Origin: an uncultured Bacteroidales bacterium
Lineage (GTDB): Bacteria > Bacteroidota > Bacteroidia > Bacteroidales > UBA932
Direction: 5' to 3'
NCBI GenBank assembly: GCA_900546395.1
Contig: URDD01000030.1
Coordinates: 1-30,153 of the forward strand
DNA length: 30,153 bases
Numbering within the stretch: position 1 is the first letter of the stretch; the number at the start of each line of letters is the position of its first letter. Both the position numbers and the translations under genes were made by a program. The notes below the pieces were generated by a model. It was not told the origin of the DNA and searched no databases. It worked only from the letters and a program-made list of their open reading frames with translations. Positions 1 through 10,100 of this stretch are shown in pieces.

Positions 1-83
1 AACGTCGGAAGGGTGGATGAAGCGAAGCGGAACTCTGGAAGAACCTTCCGACTGCGACTTCATAAACTTGGATAACAAGAAAA

Positions 84-101
84 CCGACCCTTTTGGGTCG
101 G
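84..101 (-). terminator. Hairpin terminator downstream of pckA
   Basis: A perfect 7-bp inverted repeat (CCGACCC / GGGTCGG) with a TTTT loop lies about 33 bases past the pckA stop. Read on the minus strand, the stem is followed by TTTTC, as expected for an intrinsic terminator of pckA. On the plus strand it is followed by CTCCTTTT, so it may also stop a transcript entering from the left edge. Confidence 0.7.
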
Positions 102-134
102 CTCCTTTTACTATAGATTAATGCTTCAATTAAA

Positions 135-1742
135 TTAGAGCTTAGGACCAGCTGCAACAAGAGCCTTTCCTAGGTCGTTTCCAGTGAACTTGTCGAAGTT
201 CTTGATGAAACGTCCTGCGAGGTCTTTTGCTTTCTCCTCCCACTCGCAAGCGCACTTGTAAGTATCACGAGGATCAAGGATGTTAGGATCTACACCTGGA
301 AGTTCTGTAGGTACTTCGAAGTCGAAGAAAGGAATCTTCTTTGTAGGAGCTTTCTCGATTGATCCGTCAAGAATAGCATCGATAATTCCTCTTGTGTCTC
401 TGATAGAGATACGTTTTCCTGTACCATTCCATCCTGTGTTCACGAGGTATGCCTTTGCACCTGCAGCCTGCATTCTCTTAACGAGTTCCTCACCATACTT
501 GGTTGGGTGGAGAGAAAGGAATGCTGCGCCAAAGCAAGCTGAGAATGTTGGAGTAGGCTCTGTAATTCCACGCTCAGTTCCAGCGAGTTTTGCAGTAAAT
601 CCTGAAAGGAAGTAGTACTGTGTCTGCTCTGGAGTGAGGATAGAAACTGGAGGAAGAACTCCGAATGCGTCAGCTGAAAGGAAAATCACCTGTTTTGCGT
701 GAGGACCCTTTGAAACCGGCTTAACGATGTTCTCAATGTGATCGATAGGATATGATACGCGTGTGTTCTCTGTTACGCTCTTGTCAGCAAAGTCAATCTT
801 TCCGTTTGCATCAACGGTAACGTTCTCAAGGAGAGCGTCTCTTCTGATAGCATTGTAGATATCCGGCTCGCTCTCTTTGTCAAGGTTGATAACCTTGGCG
901 TAGCATCCGCCTTCGTAGTTGAATACGCCTTCGTCATCCCAGCCGTGCTCGTCATCTCCGATAAGAAGACGCTTAGGGTCAGTTGAAAGGGTAGTCTTAC
1001 CTGTACCTGAAAGACCGAAGAAGATTGCCGAGCTCTTGCCTTCCTTGTCAGTATTTGCAGAACAGTGCATTGAAGCGATTCCGCGGAGCGGGTTAAGGTA
1101 GTTCATGATAGAGAAGATACCCTTCTTCATCTCACCACCGTACCAAGTGTTAAGGATAACCTGCTCGTTTGTCTTGAGGTTGAATACAGTTGCAGTCTCA
1201 GAGTTGAGTCCGAGTTCCTTGTAGTTCTCAACCTTAGCCTTTGCAGCGTTGAATGATACGAAATCGGGCTCGCCATAGTTTGCAAGTTCTTCCTCTGTAG
1301 GACGGATGAACATATTCTTTACGAAGTGTGCCTGCCATGCAACTTCCATGATGAAACGTACTTTAAGACGGGTTGCAGCGTTTGCTCCGCAGAAAGTATC
1401 CATTACGAAAAGCCTCTTTCCTGAGAGTTCCTTTACAGCCTTGGCCTTAAGATCTGCCCAAGCCTCTTCAGAGCATGGCTTGTTGTCATTTTTATATTCT
1501 TCTGAAGTCCACCATACAGAGTTTTCGCTGGCCTCGTTCTTTACGAAGAATTTGTCTTTAGGAGAACGTCCTGTGTAGATTCCGGTCATTACGTTCACAG
1601 CGTCAAGCTCAGTTACCTGGCCTTTTTCATAGCCTTCGAGTCCCTCTTTTGTCTCCTCTGCGAAGAGAACCTCATAGGACGGGTTGTGAAGGATTTCTTT
1701 CACGTCTGTGATACCGTACTTGGTCAAATCAATTTTACTCAT
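135..1742 (-). CDS. pckA: Phosphoenolpyruvate carboxykinase (ATP)
   Basis: PckA interconverts oxaloacetate + ATP and PEP + CO2 + ADP in the cytosol. In fermentative Bacteroidota it is generally thought to run in the carboxylating direction and feed fumarate/succinate production. The sequence shows the family P-loop GLSGTGKTTLSTD, the preceding FFG segment, the metal-binding GDDEHGW stretch, and the RTPK-type context GRSPKDKF near the N-terminus. The C-terminus ends with the usual helical segment. The start is the ATG at 1742, giving 535 residues, the normal family length. The frame continues three codons upstream to a TTG, but the ATG fits the family. A promoter of Bacteroidota type lies about 60-90 bases upstream, and a hairpin terminator follows the gene. 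It is divergent from recQ. The gene is intact and the call is very secure. Confidence 0.97.
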   Translation of the reverse strand: MSKIDLTKYGITDVKEILHNPSYEVLFAEETKEGLEGYEKGQVTELDAVNVMTGIYTGRSPKDKFFVKNEASENSVWWTSEEYKNDNKPCSEEAWADLKAKAVKELSGKRLFVMDTFCGANAATRLKVRFIMEVAWQAHFVKNMFIRPTEEELANYGEPDFVSFNAAKAKVENYKELGLNSETATVFNLKTNEQVILNTWYGGEMKKGIFSIMNYLNPLRGIASMHCSANTDKEGKSSAIFFGLSGTGKTTLSTDPKRLLIGDDEHGWDDEGVFNYEGGCYAKVINLDKESEPDIYNAIRRDALLENVTVDANGKIDFADKSVTENTRVSYPIDHIENIVKPVSKGPHAKQVIFLSADAFGVLPPVSILTPEQTQYYFLSGFTAKLAGTERGITEPTPTFSACFGAAFLSLHPTKYGEELVKRMQAAGAKAYLVNTGWNGTGKRISIRDTRGIIDAILDGSIEKAPTKKIPFFDFEVPTELPGVDPNILDPRDTYKCACEWEEKAKDLAGRFIKNFDKFTGNDLGKALVAAGPKL

Positions 1743-1799
1743 AATTACCAAATTTGTTTATAAGGTTTGTAATCTATTGTTTTCCTTAAAAGTGCGTTG

Positions 1800-1830
1800 C
1801 AAAAATAATTTATTTTTGTGACAGCGCCAA
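1800..1830 (-). promoter_or_regulatory. Bacteroidota-type promoter for pckA
   Basis: On the minus strand, TATTTTTG (1807-1800) matches the TAnnTTTG -7 element. A TTG (1830-1828) lies 20 bases upstream of it as the -33 element. The predicted start of transcription is near 1793, giving a leader of about 50 bases before the pckA ATG. The position and spacing fit, but this is a motif match only. Confidence 0.5.
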
Positions 1831-1850
1831 TTTTAGTTCAAATATTTTCC

Positions 1851-1858
1851 TAAATTTG
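1851..1858 (+). promoter_or_regulatory. Candidate -7 element for recQ
   Basis: TAAATTTG matches TAnnTTTG on the plus strand, upstream of recQ. A second match, TATTTTTG, sits at 1811-1818. No clean -33 TTTG lies at the right distance from either. If the 1851 element is used, transcription starts near 1864, so any recQ start must lie downstream of that point. Confidence 0.3.
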
Positions 1859-1960
1859 TTTTTCGCAAAACGGAATTTTACTTGCACAAAATGTGCCAAT
1901 ATTATAAATGTTTTGTGTTCCATTTTGAAAAATTTCATTTCGAATCGAAAGGCTGATATT

Positions 1961-3878
1961 TTGGAGGAAAAAGAAAATAGTAAAGTAAGTGGAATTGTCG
2001 CAGGTGCGCTTGATGTGCTACGGCAATATTGGGGATACGATTCGTTCCGCCCCATGCAGGGAGATATCATTTCTGCGGCGGCAGATGGCAGGGATGTTTT
2101 GGCAATATTGCCTACAGGTGGGGGAAAGTCTGTCTGCTTTCAGGTTCCTGCTCTTCTGAAGCCGGGAATAGCTATCGTGGTAACACCTCTGATCGCCCTT
2201 ATGAAAGATCAGGTGCAAAATCTTGCTGACAGGGGAGTAAAGGCCTTGGCAGTATATACCGGTATGACCAGAAGAGAGGTGGAACTTGCTCTGAATAATG
2301 CAGCTTACGGTGATTTCAAATTCCTTTATCTTTCTCCGGAACGTCTGGGTACAGAGTTGTTCAGACGATATCTGAAAGAGATGGATGTCAGCTATATTGT
2401 AGTCGATGAGGCGCACTGTATATCGCAATGGGGGTATGATTTCAGGCCTGATTATCTGTGTATCGGAGATTTGAGAAAGTCAGTTGATGCACCACTCATA
2501 GCTTTGACTGCAACAGCTACTCCGCAGGTTGCCGATGACATAATGGAGAAGCTGTCCTTTAAAGAGAAACTTCTGCTTAAAAGCGGCTTTGAGAGACCTA
2601 ATCTTTCATATATAGTCAGGCATTGTGAGGACAAGCTGGGACAGATGTCAAATATATGCAGGTCTGTGAGCGGAACCGGAATCGTTTATGTAAGGAACAG
2701 GAAGAAGTGCGAAGAACTTTCGGCCTTTCTGTCAAATTCAGGCATATCGTCATCCTATTATCATGCAGGCCTCGGACCCGATACCAGATCTGCAAGACAG
2801 GCTGACTGGAAGTCCGGGAAAGTGAGGGTGATGGTCTGTACAAATGCTTTCGGAATGGGGATTGACAAGCCGGATGTACGTTTTGTCATTCATTTTGATG
2901 TGCCTGACTGTCCTGAGGCTTATTTCCAGGAAGCTGGACGTGCTGGCCGCGACGGAAACAGGTCCTATGCGGTTTTGTTGTGGAATGCAAACGATATCAG
3001 GAGGCTGCGCCAGATTGTACGTGTTTCCTTTCCCTCAGTAGAATATATCGAGGATATTTATCATAAGGTACATTCCTTTTATGTAATTCCGTATGACGCC
3101 GGAGTTGGTATGCAGCTTAAGTTTGATCTTGAAAAATTCTGCGCTCATTTCCGATTGAACAGAACTATGGCTTATTATGCTGTGAAATACATTGAAAAGA
3201 CAGGGCATTGGACTATTCTCGAAGATGCCGACCTGCCTGTGAGAATACAGATAACAGCGGAAAGAACAGACCTTTATGATATGGAATTTCCGGAACAGGA
3301 CATGTATAGTGTTCTGGAGGTGCTTATGAGAAGATATACCGGAATATTCAATTACCCTATTCCCATAGAAGAAGAATTTGTCGCTGCTAGCAGGTGTTTC
3401 TGTTCCGCAGCTCAGGCGTCTTTTGTATCTGTTGTCAGTGGAACATGTCGTCAAATATATACCATCTGACCATACTACAGTTATTTATCTTAAAGAGAAC
3501 AGATTGCATCCTAAAGATGTAAATCTTGATTCCAGGATGTATGACAGTCTTAGAAAATCCTGCGAAGCAAAAATTGACAAGATGGTATCCTATGTTCAGG
3601 AAAAGGAAATTTGCAGAAGCCGTTATCTGCTGGCGTATTTCGGTCAGGAAGAGTCTGCCGACTGCGGCACCTGCGATGTATGCCGCTCCGGTTCAGGTGA
3701 AGCCTCAAGACTTCAGAAATCCATAGTATCTTATGTACTCGAAGAAAAGCACGGAGACTATACTCTGGATGATATAAACATGCGTTTCGGAACTCCGCGG
3801 GAAGCAGGATGTACATCGTATATTGAACGTATCAGAGAATTGATTGACGACGGGCTCATTCCTCCGTATCGCATATAG
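1961..3878 (+). pseudogene. recQ: ATP-dependent DNA helicase RecQ, frameshifted near 3385
   Basis: RecQ is a 3'-5' superfamily 2 helicase in recombination repair. The helicase motifs are all present: FRPMQ, LPTGGGKS (Walker A), VTPLIALMKDQV, DEAHCISQWGYDFRP (motif II), LTATATP, then FGMGIDKPDVR and EAGRAGRDG (V/VI). They are followed by a winged-helix (RQC-like) region and a zinc site (CRSRYLLAYF...CGTCDVC); no HRDC domain is seen. The reading frame breaks at about 3378-3390. The upstream frame (1 mod-2 series) carries the protein to FVA and then runs to a TGA at 3467-3469, while the family sequence resumes in the +1 frame (LAGVSVPQLRRLL...) to 3878. No ATG exists in frame at the 5' end. TTG codons occur at 1856, 1913, 1925 and 1961, and 1961 is chosen because conserved sequence begins soon after; this start is uncertain. 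The 3' end overlaps the convergent hydrolase gene by 23 bases. It could be a true pseudogene, a recoded gene or an assembly error. Confidence 0.85.
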
Positions 3879-4758
3879 TCAGTCCGTCATATGCAGGCCT
3901 TATGTTTTCAGGAAGTTCTCTGCACAGTTCTTCGTATGGAGGAAGCTGGTGTGACAAATGAGTCAGCCAAGAATGTCGTGCTCCTACTTTTCCGGCTACA
4001 TCTATAGCTTCTTCAAGTGAAAAGTGTGATATATGGTGGCCTTTGCGTACGCAGTTGATTATGAAATGATCGAGGCCTTCCAGTTTGTGGAATTCGCTGT
4101 CCGGTATGAAGTTCATGTCTGTCAGATATGCTATGTTGCCAAACCTGTATCCCAGTACAGGCAGTTTGAAATGCATGCCTCTGACAGGAATGACTTCTAC
4201 TGTTTCAGGTGTGTATTTACCTGCTTCGCTTTCCGGTACTCCGTGTGCTATGGCCCATTCCCGGATTGTTACTTTGACTTTTTCATATCCCTTGCCTTCT
4301 TTCCATACAAGCTTTCTGTCCGGTATGTTTTCGCTTATGCTGAACGGGGTCTCGTCTATCCTGCTTATCTTCCACTCCGGGACACCTGGATATCTTGTCT
4401 CAGCAAAAGCATATTCATATTCTTTTCGCAGTGATGCTTCTACATATTTTTCGCAATAAATTTTTACCGGAGCGCGCTCAATATAGTTGAATGCCCGTAT
4501 GTCATCCAGCCCTCCGGTATGGTCTTTATGATTATGTGTCAGTAAAATGGCATCAATATGCTTTATTCCTGCTCTCAGCATCTGGCTCCTGAAATCAGGA
4601 CCGGCATCTACAAGTATATTAATACCTTTATACTCAATGAATGCCGATGATCTCATTCTCTTGTCCTTTTCGTCAGCCGATCTGCATACGCTGCAGTCAC
4701 ATCCAATCATAGGGACGCCTTGAGAAGTCCCTGTTCCCAGAAATGTCAGTCGTGCCAT
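3856..4758 (-). CDS. PhnP-like metallo-beta-lactamase-fold hydrolase
   Basis: This 300-residue cytosolic protein opens with FLGTGTSQGVP, then a Cys-rich segment (CDCSVC) typical of PhnP-type phosphodiesterases. The metal-binding THNHKDHTGG motif is near residue 75, the downstream LTDMNF carries a conserved Asp, and C-terminal histidines (RKGHHISHFS, LTHLSH) complete a two-metal site. The family cleaves cyclic phosphodiesters or related small substrates; the actual substrate here is unknown. It is the last gene of the leftward tamB block, 26 bases after mtaB, and its 3' end overlaps recQ. The start is the ATG at 4758. Fold assignment is secure, function is not. Confidence 0.88.
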   Translation of the reverse strand: MARLTFLGTGTSQGVPMIGCDCSVCRSADEKDKRMRSSAFIEYKGINILVDAGPDFRSQMLRAGIKHIDAILLTHNHKDHTGGLDDIRAFNYIERAPVKIYCEKYVEASLRKEYEYAFAETRYPGVPEWKISRIDETPFSISENIPDRKLVWKEGKGYEKVKVTIREWAIAHGVPESEAGKYTPETVEVIPVRGMHFKLPVLGYRFGNIAYLTDMNFIPDSEFHKLEGLDHFIINCVRKGHHISHFSLEEAIDVAGKVGARHSWLTHLSHQLPPYEELCRELPENIRPAYDGLTICDTEE

Positions 4759-4784
4759 TTTCCGTTGCTCTTTTTAACAGCTTT

Positions 4785-6044
4785 TTATATTATAATGTTG
4801 CATATTCGTCCTACAGAGGAGATATCGTATGGTCTTTCCACACGGATGTAATTTCTTGTGTAGCCGAACATTTTTCCATCTTTATCTGAACTTTCAAACA
4901 ACACCTGTTCTTCCATACCTTTGTGTGCAAGAACAAAATCGGCATGCAGTTGTTCTGAAAGCACTTCGAGGCTTTTCACTCTTTCCGTCTTGATGGATTC
5001 CTGTACCTGATTCTTCATTTCTGCAGCTCTGGTACCTCGCCTTCGTGAATAAGGAAAGATATGTATAAAGGAAGGTTTAATCCTGTCTTTCAGAAAATTA
5101 TATGTTTCCATGAATAAGTCGTCTGTTTCTCCTGGGAAGCCGGCAATGACATCAATGCCGAAAAAAACTTTTGGTTTGCCAGGACCTTCCATCTTGTTCC
5201 TGATATATTGGATTTTATGCTCAAATGCGGCTGTGTCGTAACGTCGGCCCATCTCCTTCAGGATAGTGTCACATCCGGATTGGAGAGGAATGTGGAAATG
5301 AGGTAGGAACTTTGTTCCGGAAGCAATCCAGTCTATCATTTCTTCCGTAAGCAGATTGGGCTCTATGGACGAAATACGGTATCTTTCTATGCCATGTACA
5401 TCGTTAAGTGCCTTTATCAAATCAAAAAAACTTTCACCTGTACTTTTGCCGAAATCACCTGTATTGACGCCTGTTAGTACAATTTCCTTTATACCTTCTG
5501 ATGCTATATCCTCTGCCTGTTTTATCAGTTCGCAAATTGGAATGTTCCGGCTGCGTCCCCTGGCGTAAGGTACGGTACAATATGCGCAGAAGTAGTCGCA
5601 TCCGTCCTGTACCTTGAGAAACGATCTGGTTCTTTCTCCGCTGGAGTATGCCGGAAGGAAATCTGTCTTTTCCGGCTCTGTAGCATTTTGTCCTATCATT
5701 TTAAGGACAGAAGGCACTACGTTTTTCTTCTCTGTTGCACCGAATACCATTCGCACACCTTCTATCTTTTCAATTTCAGCTTTTTTGAGTTGTGCATAGC
5801 ATCCTGTGACTATTATGTCTGCCTCTGGGGAAATCCGGTGTAGCTTTCTGATTATGTTTCTGCACTTTTTGTCTGAATGCTCGGTTACAGTGCAGGTATT
5901 CACCAGGTATAAGTCTGCATTATGATTATTCCATTGCACTGTCTCCAGTCCTGCCTCATTGAATCCTCTCTCGTACGTGGAAGTTTCTGCGTAATTCAAC
6001 TTGCAGCCTAAAGTTATATATGCTATTTTTTTCTTTTCGTTCAT
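4785..6044 (-). CDS. mtaB: tRNA t6A37 methylthiotransferase MtaB
   Basis: MtaB is a radical-SAM enzyme that converts t6A to ms2t6A at position 37 of tRNAs reading ANN codons. The 419-residue protein has the UPF0004 domain with three cluster cysteines (C14 in TLGCKLNYAE, C51 in VNTCTV, C82 in TGCYAQ). The radical-SAM CxxxCxxC follows (C149, C153, C156 in GCDYFCAYC), then the usual GVNTG and HIPLQSG segments, and a TRAM-like C-terminus (RNYIRV). TLGCK and VNTCTVT favour MtaB over MiaB or RimO. It begins one base after folB ends, so translation is probably coupled. Its precursor modification is made by TsaD, encoded just beyond tamB in the opposite direction. Confidence 0.93.
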   Translation of the reverse strand: MNEKKKIAYITLGCKLNYAETSTYERGFNEAGLETVQWNNHNADLYLVNTCTVTEHSDKKCRNIIRKLHRISPEADIIVTGCYAQLKKAEIEKIEGVRMVFGATEKKNVVPSVLKMIGQNATEPEKTDFLPAYSSGERTRSFLKVQDGCDYFCAYCTVPYARGRSRNIPICELIKQAEDIASEGIKEIVLTGVNTGDFGKSTGESFFDLIKALNDVHGIERYRISSIEPNLLTEEMIDWIASGTKFLPHFHIPLQSGCDTILKEMGRRYDTAAFEHKIQYIRNKMEGPGKPKVFFGIDVIAGFPGETDDLFMETYNFLKDRIKPSFIHIFPYSRRRGTRAAEMKNQVQESIKTERVKSLEVLSEQLHADFVLAHKGMEEQVLFESSDKDGKMFGYTRNYIRVERPYDISSVGRICNIII

Positions 6045-6045
6045 A

Positions 6046-6441
6046 TTATGGTTTTTTTTGTGTTTTGCTGCCAGTGGAGTATGTCAATGTAACTCTGGAC
6101 CATGCGGCAACTCCGTTTACCGGCGGGCGCTTTTTGGATATGCGTACGGAAAAGTTTTCAAGTGAAGGAAATTCTGTTGCAATTGCATTTACTATTCTCC
6201 CACACAGATGCTCTATGAGGTCTGAGTGTTTTCCGGCTGCCTCTGCAGCAATTGTATCATATATTTTTCCATAGTTGATAGCATCTTCAAGTCTGTCACT
6301 TTCAGCTGCTTTTCTCATATATGTTTCTGCCCGGAAGTCTACGGTAAAGAGATTTTCAGCTGCCTTTTCATGTTCTAGGCATCCGTGGCAAGCATAAAAC
6401 TCCATTCCCTCCAGTTCAAGGATTCCTTTTTCTTCAATCAT
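6046..6441 (-). CDS. folB: Dihydroneopterin aldolase
   Basis: FolB cleaves 7,8-dihydroneopterin to 6-hydroxymethyl-dihydropterin and glycolaldehyde in folate synthesis, acting as a cytosolic oligomer. The 131-residue protein matches the normal length of about 120. It shows the N-terminal GMEFYACHGCLEHE segment, the conserved DAINYGKIY stretch (including the active-site Tyr), and the KKRPP motif carrying the catalytic Lys near the C-terminus. It lies 12 bases after the RsmI-like gene and one base before mtaB, so it is inside the operon. No other folate gene is in the window. Confidence 0.92.
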   Translation of the reverse strand: MIEEKGILELEGMEFYACHGCLEHEKAAENLFTVDFRAETYMRKAAESDRLEDAINYGKIYDTIAAEAAGKHSDLIEHLCGRIVNAIATEFPSLENFSVRISKKRPPVNGVAAWSRVTLTYSTGSKTQKKP

Positions 6442-6453
6442 TTTTCTGACAAA

Positions 6454-7179
6454 TTATCTTCCTGATAATATAAATACACAAGGTTTTTTGCCTATGGCAA
6501 TACCTGATTTTTTCCATTCTCTGACAGAGAGAGTCCTGATAAACGAATCTGGCATAGTGATATTGGCGGCAATGCATAATCTTGTATTGTCGTGGCAGCA
6601 TGAAAGTATGTCCTTCATCATAGCATCATTCCTGTAAGGAGTTTCTATGAATATCTGTGTCTGGCCTGTAGTGACAGACAGTTTTTCCAGAGATTTCAGT
6701 CTGCTTCTTCTTTCTTCGGTCTTGGCCGGAAGATAGCCGCAGAATGAGAATGATTGTCCGTTCATTCCTGATGCCATAAGTGCCAACATCAGTGAAGAAG
6801 GTCCCGTAAATGGAACTACCTGAATTCCATGTCTGTGCGCAAGTGCGACAAGCTGCGCTCCAGGATCTGCTACAGCAGGAAGGCCAGCTTCTGATATGAG
6901 AGCCACATTACTTCCATTGTCAAAAAGCCGTATATAACTTTCTATTTCACATTGTTGTGTATGCTCGTTTAGTTCATGGAACTCAAGCTCTTCTATTTTG
7001 CCTTTAAGACCAGCTTTTGAAAGATATCTTCTCGCAGTCCGAATTTCCTCTACGACAAATGTTTTAATTCCTTTCAGCTGTTCCAGAACATAGCCCGGTA
7101 TTACTTCTGAAGGGTCGTTTTCACCTAATGGGGACGGTATAAGGTATAACGCGCCTCTGCTTTTATCTTTTGTTTCCAT
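6454..7179 (-). CDS. RsmI-like SAM-dependent methyltransferase (tetrapyrrole methylase family)
   Basis: This 241-residue protein has the tetrapyrrole-methylase fold. It shows FVVEEIRTARRYL, the central LISEAGLPAVADPG motif, PFTGPSSLMLALMASG, and FIETPYRN, which closely parallel RsmI (2'-O-methylation of C1402 in 16S rRNA). The N-terminus reads IPSPLGE rather than the ATPIGN typical of RsmI, so this looks like the shorter RsmI paralogue found in Bacteroidota. Whether it methylates C1402 or something else is not decided by sequence. The start is the ATG at 7179. The frame extends three codons upstream to a TTG at 7188, but the ATG is preferred. It overlaps the 3' end of tamB by 17 bases. Confidence 0.85.
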   Translation of the reverse strand: METKDKSRGALYLIPSPLGENDPSEVIPGYVLEQLKGIKTFVVEEIRTARRYLSKAGLKGKIEELEFHELNEHTQQCEIESYIRLFDNGSNVALISEAGLPAVADPGAQLVALAHRHGIQVVPFTGPSSLMLALMASGMNGQSFSFCGYLPAKTEERRSRLKSLEKLSVTTGQTQIFIETPYRNDAMMKDILSCCHDNTRLCIAANITMPDSFIRTLSVREWKKSGIAIGKKPCVFILSGR

Positions 7180-10100
7180 TTTCTTCAATCTTTTTTTCTA
7201 CTTTGATGGATACTTTTTCTTCATTGAGCATAGCCTTTTCAGCTTCTCTCTGCATTGCCTCCTTCTTTTTCCTGCCGGAGAAAAGTTTTCTGAAAAATTC
7301 CTTGAAACTGTTGAACTCCTGCTGGTATGTCAGACCGATGCCGTTGCGTTGTGAGTTGTCAAGATAGTTGGTATATTGGTCTGCGGAGTGTGAGAACAGG
7401 TTGAGGCGTAGGGCTCCCGGTCTGTCAAGTTTGATTTCTATGTCAATATCTCCGACCACGTCGCTGTTTGTACCTCCTGTAGAATACTGTCTGTTTCCGA
7501 TATTGCCGTTGACAATTACCCTGTTGTTGAACAATTGCGTTGATACGGCTACGTCAAATATGTCATTGCCTCGTTCATTTGCCTGATAATTAAGTCCCAG
7601 GTCAAGAGGGATATTGAGTTTCTGGAAAATGTTGTTTAACTGGTTTGACATTATTTCTGAAACACTAGATGTCAATAGGGATGAGTTGTTTACAATTCCT
7701 GACTGCTCGTCCGGTAGGAAACTGTTTGACATCAGCAGTGAAAGGAACTGTTTCTGTACTTTGTCATCAGTGCTCAGCGCATTTTCCACGCGTGATTTGA
7801 CAGTAGGGTCTATGTCCGGGACATTTATGCTGAACTTCAGTCTCGGATTCGTGATTTTGTCAGTTATCTTTATTCCGCATTCCACTACACGGCGTGAACT
7901 TACAGATGTTGTGTCGGCAATCAGCGTCGCCAGAGATGTCTTTGTCTTGTATATGGCATCAATATTCAATGAACTTTCCATAATGTCACCATTAAACCTT
8001 ATGGAACTGCCTTCTTTGATTGAGAAGTCCTTGGCAAGGCCGATTGCAACGAATTTATAGTTTCCTCCGGACAGTGTATAGTCTCCGTTTATGTTGAATA
8101 CCTGTTTGCTCGGCTTTATGTCCAGGTCAATTATTCCTGACCCGTGTCCGGACAATACATTTCCGCTGGCTTTGTCTATTTCCACAAAAGCTTCGACTGA
8201 TGGCGTGGCGGCTACTTTAAGCTTTATTTCAAAATCTCCTTTGATTTTTTCCTTCTTTTTCAGTCTTGAAACCATCAGTTCGTATGGATCAACCACTACT
8301 GTCTTTTTTACCTCCTTGAATGTCAGAAGGTTACTGGTATTTGATTTTGCTGAGGATGAAATAGGAACATGAAGTTGACCAGCACCTGTAGTTGTTGCAT
8401 CTACATTCATTTTGAGTGCATGCAAGGGACCTGTAAGCGAAATGCCGGCAGTTGCATTCAGGTTGCCGTAAAATATCTCTCCAGGCTTTTCAGCTATATC
8501 AATGCACTCGATACGTTCCGTATTTATATGCGTATTGAAATTTATGTTCTTGAAGTAGTCATAATTAATTTCTCCGGTGACTGTTCCGCTGTTGCCTTTC
8601 CTGTCCTTCAGTGAAATACTGTCGAAATAGACACCTTTGCTGTCAATGTGGAAACCTCCGTTTATTGTATAAGGAACATTTGTAAATGCTATTTTCAGGA
8701 CAGCATCGTCAAATCGTGCGCCAGTGCTTTGTATATCAAGTTTGGAAGGAGGGCCCTGAACTGAGAATTTTCCGGAAATATGGCCACTGCTTTCGCTGAA
8801 AATAGATTCCAGGAAAGGGGCGACAAAAGCTATGTCAAGCTTGTCCAGTATAGCATCGGCATTGATACGTTTGCTTTTTGTAGAGTAATACCCTCTTATG
8901 TCAAAAGAGCTTTTGCCGTTCAATGAGTTGTTAAGCAGTATGTTGAATCTTTTATATGTTTCATCCCACTTGCTGCCCAGCCTGACTGTGCCGAGTTGTG
9001 TGCCTGAAAGGCTGGCAGAGTCACACAGGTACTCAAGCAATAGTTTTTTGTCTTTTCCGTCTGAAATGAGCCTGGCTTTTCCGGTGGCTGCTCCAGCCAG
9101 GGCAAGATCTTTACCTAGAAGCGGGTTTATTGCAGAAATGTCAAATCGTGACAGTTCAAGATACAGAGTGTCCTTTGCCGTAGTGGAAATGCCGCCATTG
9201 ATGCGTATTGTTTCATCCCCGCTTCTGAACTGCATGTCTTTTATGCTTAAATCCTTGCCGTATAAATTGATTTCAGAAGGAAGTATGCTCCATTCTTTGG
9301 AGTTGAGGTATATACGTGACGGAAGGAGGGTCACCTTGTAATCAAGTCTGTCAGAGACTGTCCTGTTCAAATCGCACAGCAGATAGATTTCTCCCCGATT
9401 ATGAAGTTCGTCTTCATTGTCATATATAAAACCGAAACCCAGGTGGTTTTCCTTTGCGAAAAGGCGGAGGTTATTGTTCTTGAGCTTCAGTGATGCTGCA
9501 TTTATGGTTTCGCTTTTCAGTTCGCCTGAAATGTTGCCATTCATGTTGTCGAACTCCAGGGTAATGTCTTTTAAGAATTGTTCTCTGAAAGCTATTCTTT
9601 GTGATTTCAGCTTTCCTTGCATTATTCCCGAGGTGTCAATGCTGGCTGTAAAGTTAGTATTTTCAGCTATATACAGTCCCGGGAGAACGAATGACAGCAA
9701 ATCCATGCTGTTATGGAAATTGAAGTTCAGGTTATATTTTCTTCCGGACAGAGAGTTTGTCGGGTTGCAGAATATTGCCGGCAACTCTCTTTTAAGGGTA
9801 ACAGCCTGAAAATCCTTTATGAAGTCAGAAAGCGAGCCGCTTCCTGTAAAAGAACCGGATGCAAATGATGAGGAGAGGTTCATCCTGTACAGGTCGTCGC
9901 TTGAATGAGATGATATGTTTATGTCTCCTATATCGTATTTTTCGTGTTCGTTTTCCAGGACGAGGCCTCCTACATTTATATTTCCGAGCATGTCCCCGTG
10001 TCTGATTTTATTGAAATTGGCAGTCGTCTGGAATCTTATTCTGGACTTGCCTCGTTTGTCAATATTGATTGCGTGCAAGTCGGCATATCCTACATTTGCG

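Noticed and set aside
1..75. Open frame on the plus strand ending in TAA at 73-75, possibly the C-terminus of a gene from the left
   Set aside because: Only 24 codons are visible, they match nothing I recognise, and a second frame is also open over the same stretch.
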